64,000 nucleotides of DNA from Punica granatum (Eukaryota; Streptophyta; Magnoliopsida; Myrtales; Lythraceae). The DNA lies in the NCBI RefSeq assembly GCF_007655135.1, contig NW_022204121.1, forward strand, positions 1-64,000, written 5' to 3'. Below the pieces are notes generated by a model. The model saw nothing but the letters and a program-made list of their open reading frames with translations, did no database searches and had not been told where the DNA came from. Of this stretch, positions 59,901-64,000 are shown one piece after another. Made by a program: the position numbers and the translations under genes. Position 1 is the stretch's first letter. Every line of letters starts with the position of its first letter.

Positions 59901-62900
59901 AGTCGGGACGTACCGGAAGGGGACGTCCCCTGTGCAGAAAAGTAGTCGGGACGTACTTGAAGGGGAGGACCCATGTGAAGAAATGTTGTTGGAACGTACC
60001 TGATGGAGACGGACCCTTGAGCAGAAAAGTAGACGGGACGTACCCGAAGGGGTCGGACCCCTGTGCAGAAAAGTAGTCGGCACGTACCCGAAGGGGTCGG
60101 ACCCCTGTGCAGAAATGTAGTCGGGGCGTAACCCAAGGGGACGGACTCCTGAGCAGAAAAGTAGTCGGGATGTACTCGAAGGGGACGACCCATGAGGAGA
60201 AAAGTAGTCGGGACGTACCGGAAGGGGACGGACCCCTAAGCAAAAAGTAGTCGGGACGTACTCGAAGGGGAGGACCCCTGTGCAGAAAAGTAGTCGGGAC
60301 GTACCGGAAGGGGACGTCCCCTGTGCAGAAAAGTAGTCGGGACGTACCGGAAGGGGACGACCCCTGTGCAGAAAAGTAGTCGGGACGTACCCGAAGGGGA
60401 TGACCCCTGAGCAAAAAAGTAGTCCGGACGTACACGAAGGTGACGGGCCCCTGAGCAGAAAAGTAGTCGGGACGTACCCGAATGGGATAACCCCTGTGCA
60501 GAAATGTTGTCGGAACGCACCCGAAGGAAACGCACCCTTGAGCAGGAAAGTAGACGGGACGTACCCGAAGGGGACGGACCCCTGTGCAAAAATGTAGTCG
60601 GGGCGTACCCCAAGGGGACGGACTCCTGAGCAGAAAAGTAGTCGGGACGTACCCGAAGGGGACGGACCCCTGAGCAGAAAAGTCGTCGTAACGTACCCGA
60701 AGGGGACGGACCCTGAGCAAAAAAGTAGTCCGGACGTACCCGAAGGGGATGACCCTTGAGCAGAAAAGTAGTCGAGACGTACCCGAAGAGGACGGACCCT
60801 GAGCAGAAAAGTAGTCGGGACGTACTCGAAGGGGATGACCCCTGCGCAGAAAAGTAGTCTGGACGTACCAAAAGGGGATGACCCCGGAGCAGAAAAGTAG
60901 TCGGGACGTACTCGAAGGGGACGGACCTCGGTGTAGAAAAGTTGTCGGGACGTACCCGAAGGGGATGACACCTGTGCAAAAAAGTAGTCGGGACGTACCC
61001 GAAGGGGACGGACCCTTAGCAAAAAAGTAGTCCGGACGTACCCGAAGGGGATGACCCTTGAGCAGAAAAGTAGTCGAGACGTACCCGAAGAGGACGGACC
61101 CTGAGCAGAAAAGTAGTCGGGACGTACTCGAAGGGGATGACCCCTGCGCAGAAAAGTAGTCTGGACGTACCAAAAGGGGATGACCCCGGAGCAGAAAAGT
61201 AGTCGGGACGTACTCGAAGGGGACGGACCTCGGTGTAGAAAAGTTGTCGGGACGTACCCGAAGGGGATGACACCTGTGCAAAAAAGTAGTCGGGACGTTC
61301 CGGAATGGGAAGGACCCCTGACCAGAAAAGTAGTCGGGACCTACCCGAAGAGGATAACCCCTGAGCAGAAAAGTAGTCCGGACGTACTCGAAGGTGACGG
61401 GCCCATGAGCAGAAAAGTAGTCGAGACGTACCCGAAAGGGATGACCCCTGTGCAGAAATGTAGTCGGAACGTACCCGAAGGAGACGGATCCCTGAGCAGA
61501 AAAGTCGACGGGACGTAGCCGAAGGGGCCGGACCCTTGTGCAGAAAAGTAGTCGGCACGTACCCGAAGGGGTCGGACCCCTGTGCAGAAATGTAGTCGGG
61601 GCGTAACCCAAGGGGACGGACTCCTAAGCAGAAAAGTAGTCGGGATGTACTCGAAGGGGACGACCCATGAGGAGAAAAGTAGTCGGGACGTACCCGAAGG
61701 GGACGGACCCCTAAGCAGAAAGTAGTCGGGACGTACTCGAAGGGGAGGACCCCTGTGCAGAAAAGTAGTCGGGACGTACCGGAAGGGGACGACCCCTGTG
61801 CAGAAAAGTAGTCGGGACGTACCCGAAGGGGATGACCCCTGAGCAAAAAAGTAGTCGGACGTACACGAAGGTGACGGGCCCCTGAGCAAAAAAGTAGTCG
61901 GGACGTACCCGAATGGGATAACCCCTGTGCAGAAATGTTGTCGGAACGCACCCGAAGGAAACGGACCCTTGAGCAGAAAAGTAGACGGGACGTACCCGAA
62001 GGGGACGGACCCCTGTGCAAAAATGTAGTCGGGGCGTACCCCAAGGGGACGGACTCCTGAGCAGGAAAGTAGTCGGGACGTACCCGAAGGGGACGGACCC
62101 CTGAGCAGAAAAGTCGTCGTAACGTACCCGAAGGGGACGGACCCTGAGCAAAAAAGTAGTCCGGACGTACCCGAAGGGGATGACCCTTGAGCAGAAAAGT
62201 AGTCGAGACGTACCCGAAGAGGACGGACCCTGAGCAGAAAAGTAGTCGGGACGTACTCGAAGGGGATGACCCCTGCGCAGAAAAGTAGTCTGGACGTACC
62301 AAAAGGGGATGACCCCGGAGCAGAAAAGTAGTCGGGACGTACTCGAAGGGGATGACCCCTGCGCAGAAAAGTAGTCTGGACGTACCAAAAGGGGATGACC
62401 CCGGAGCAGAAAAGTAGTCGGGACGTACTCGAAGGGGACGGACCTCGGTGTAGAAAAGTTGTCGGGACGTACCCGAAGGGGATGACACCTGTGCAAAAAA
62501 GTAGTCGGGACGTTCCGGAATGGGAAGGACCCCTGAGTAGAAAAGTAGTCGGGACCTATCGGGACCTACCCGAAGAGGATAACCCCTGAGCAAAAAAGTA
62601 GTCCGGACGTCCTCGAAGGTGACGGGCCCATGAGCAGAAAAGTAGTCGAGACGTACCCGAAAGGGATGACCCCTGTGCAGAAATGTAGTCGGAACGTACC
62701 CGAAGGAGACGGATCCCTGAGCAGAAAAGTAGACGGGACGTACCCGAAGGGGATGACCCCTGAACAGAAAAGTAGTAGGGACGTACCCAAAGGGGATGAC
62801 CCATGTGCAGAAATGTTGTTGGAACGTACCCGAAGGAGACGGAACCTTGAGCAGAAAAGTAGACGGGACGTACCCGAAGGGGCCGGACCCCTGTGCAGAA

Positions 62901-63140
62901 AAGTAGTCGGCACGTACCCGAAGGGGTCGGACCCCTGTGCAGAAATGTAGTCGGGGCGTAACCCAAGGGGACGGACTCTTGAGCAGAAAAGTAGTCGGGA
63001 TGTACTCGAAGGGGACGACCCATGAGGAGAAAAGTTGTCGGGACGTACCCGAAGGGGACGGACCCCTAAGCAGAAATTAGTCGGGACGTACTCGAAGGGG
63101 AGGACCCCTGTGCAGAAAAGTAGTCGGGACGTACCGGAAG
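56300..63140. repeat. 3.21-kb tandem repeat, about 2.1 copies
   Basis: Matching landmarks lie about 3.21 kb apart: 56914/60120, 58385/61595, 59729/62950, the TTAGCAAAAAA monomer at about 57807/61015, and GTCGACGGGACGTAGCC at about 58294/61503. Left of about 56300 and right of about 63140 the two registers diverge. The second copy has a 10-11-bp insertion near 62555. Boundaries are by eye. Confidence 0.88.
57030..61022 (-). other. Longest antisense open frame in the satellite; not called a gene
   Basis: 1,330 codons without a stop. The translation is a 43-residue period made of three segments, of the types GTSRLLFCSGVIPF, then GYVPTTFLLRGHPL, then RVRPDYFSAQGSSPS. Each is the same 43-bp DNA read in a different phase. 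There is no recognisable domain, signal peptide or membrane segment pattern, and no promoter, Kozak context or intron evidence. Similar frames of 1,041 codons (54643-57768), 982 (13708-16656), 947 (56249-59092) and 886 (39226-41886) overlap in other phases. I regard all of these as a by-product of a stop-free repeat; a translated transcript cannot be excluded from sequence alone. Confidence 0.8.
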
Positions 63141-64000
63141 GGGACGACCCCTGTGCAGAAAAGTAGTCGGGACGTACCCGAAGGGGATGACCCCTGAGCA
63201 AAAAAGTAGTCCGGACGTACACGAAGGTGACGGGCCCCTGAGCAGAAAAGTAGTCGGGACGTACCCGAATGGGATAACCCCTGTGTAGAAATGTTGTCGG
63301 AACGCACCCGAAGGAAACGGACCCTTGAGCAGGAAAGTAGACGGGACGTACCCGAAGGGGACCGACCCCTGTGCAAAAATGTAGTCGGGGCGTACCCCAA
63401 GGGGACGGACTCCTGAGCAGAAAAGTAGTCGGGACGTACCCGAAGGGGACGACCCATGAGGAGAAAAGTAGTCGGGACGTACCCGAAGAGGATGACCCCT
63501 GAGCAAAAATGTAGTCCGGACGTAACCGAAGGTGACGGGCCCCTGAGCATAAAAGTAGTCGGGACGTACCCGAAAGGGATGACCCCGTGCAGAAATGTAG
63601 TCGGAACGTACCCGAAGGAGACGGACCCCTGAGCAAAAAAGTAGAAGGGACGTACCCGAAGGGGATGACCCCTGAGGAGAAAAGTAGTCGGGACGTACCC
63701 GAAGGGGATGACCCCTGTGCAGAAATGTTGTCGGAACGTACCCGAAGGAGACGGACCCTTGAGCAGAAAAGTAGACGGGACGTACCCGAAGGGGACGGAC
63801 CCCTGTGCAGAAAAGTAGTCGGGACGTACCCGAAGGGGACGGACCCCTGTGCAGAAATTTAGTCGGGGCGTACCACAAGGGGACGGACTCCTGAGTAGAA
63901 AAGTAGTCGGGACGTACTCGAAGGGGACGACCCATGAGGAGAAAAGTAGTCGGGACGTACCCGAAGGGGATGACCCCTGAGCAGAAAAGTAGTCGGGACG

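Larger units (their letters stand above)
23217..64000. repeat. 43/44-bp GC-rich satellite array, right arm
   Basis: The same monomer, in the same orientation, resumes immediately after the solo LTR and continues to the last base, so the array extends beyond the window. Sixteen B units lie in this arm, all of them left of 53.03 kb. A signature absent from most of the left arm is the GAAGTGGACGACGG monomer that precedes many B units (near 23750, 24870, 28980, 30112, 36258, 37352, 42260, 44950 and 52728). Towards the right the array becomes more homogeneous, with HORs of about 391 bp and about 3.21 kb. No gene is supported. Confidence 0.97.
53028..64000. repeat. B-free, homogenised satellite block
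   Basis: Almost 11 kb contain no B unit, the longest such stretch in the window. The block is made of a few recurring passages, such as TCGGGGCGTAACCC (at about 54236, 54915, 55741, 56133, 56524, 56914, 58385, 59729, 60120, 61595 and 62950). It includes the 391-bp and 3.21-kb HORs annotated separately. Confidence 0.9.

Noticed and set aside
1..64000. CRISPR array (short regular repeats)
   Set aside because: There are no unique spacers. The whole 43/44-bp period is repeat, there are no cas genes, and the LTR shows a eukaryotic genome.
1..64000. Telomere repeat or interstitial telomeric array
   Set aside because: No TTTAGGG or AAACCCT tandem is present. The only AAACCCTA motifs are the two single ones in the LTR.
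1..64000. G-quadruplex-forming array
   Set aside because: Each monomer has only one GGG and one GGGG run, usually on opposite sides of C runs that would pair with them. Loops across monomers would be over 20 bases.

Overview
The window is almost entirely tandem-repeat (satellite) DNA. About 62.7 kb of the 64 kb is built from a GC-rich monomer of 43 or 44 bp, repeated well over a thousand times. I found no protein-coding gene, rRNA, tRNA, CRISPR array or bacterial-style signal that I can support. The one clearly foreign piece is an AT-rich 1,253-bp solitary LTR at 21964-23216 with TG...CA ends, a TATA box, telo-box-like AAACCCTA motifs, a plant-type Ty3/gypsy-like 3' end and a perfect 5-bp target-site duplication. 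Together with the megasatellite organisation this points to a nuclear plant genome, probably an angiosperm, in constitutive heterochromatin. The species and the chromosomal position (centromere, knob, subtelomere, B chromosome) cannot be read from the sequence. Neither edge of the array lies inside the window.

The array has two tiers. Tier 1 is the 43/44-bp monomer: two short dyads, TCGGG-ACGTA-CCCGA and AGGGG-(ATGA or ACGGA)-CCCCT, then an A-rich linker GAGCAGAAAAGTAG. Tier 2 is a longer, unrelated element, called here the B unit. There are 44 copies, always entered from a monomer at CCCGAA|GGGTTTGCAATATG. A full B unit is about 154 bp and carries a 17-bp hairpin-like dyad and two 32-bp GC-rich subrepeats. 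Shorter classes of about 122 and 107 bp and two unique truncations also occur. Monomer variants follow one another in fixed orders, so the array is a higher-order-repeat (HOR) satellite.

Layout: 1-5.2 kb, irregular block with six B units. 5.2-12.9 kb and 13.0-20.7 kb, two tandem copies of a segment of about 7.7 kb (offset about 7.76 kb) with ten B units each in the same order. 20.7-21.96 kb, a block resembling 17.1-18.2 kb and then grading into the right-arm type. 21.96-23.2 kb, solo LTR. 23.2-36.5 kb, recurring cycles of B-unit flavours. 36.5-53 kb, B units become sparse. 53-64 kb, no B unit at all but strong local homogenisation: a nine-monomer HOR of about 391 bp and a tandem repeat of about 3.21 kb (56.3-63.1 kb).

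The minus strand of the monomer contains no stop triplet. Because 43 and 44 are not multiples of 3, very long open frames (up to 1,330 codons at 57030-61022) run through the array in every frame. They encode a 43-residue peptide period that is simply the same DNA read in three phases. I treat these as a by-product of the repeat and not as genes, but they are discussed as a finding.
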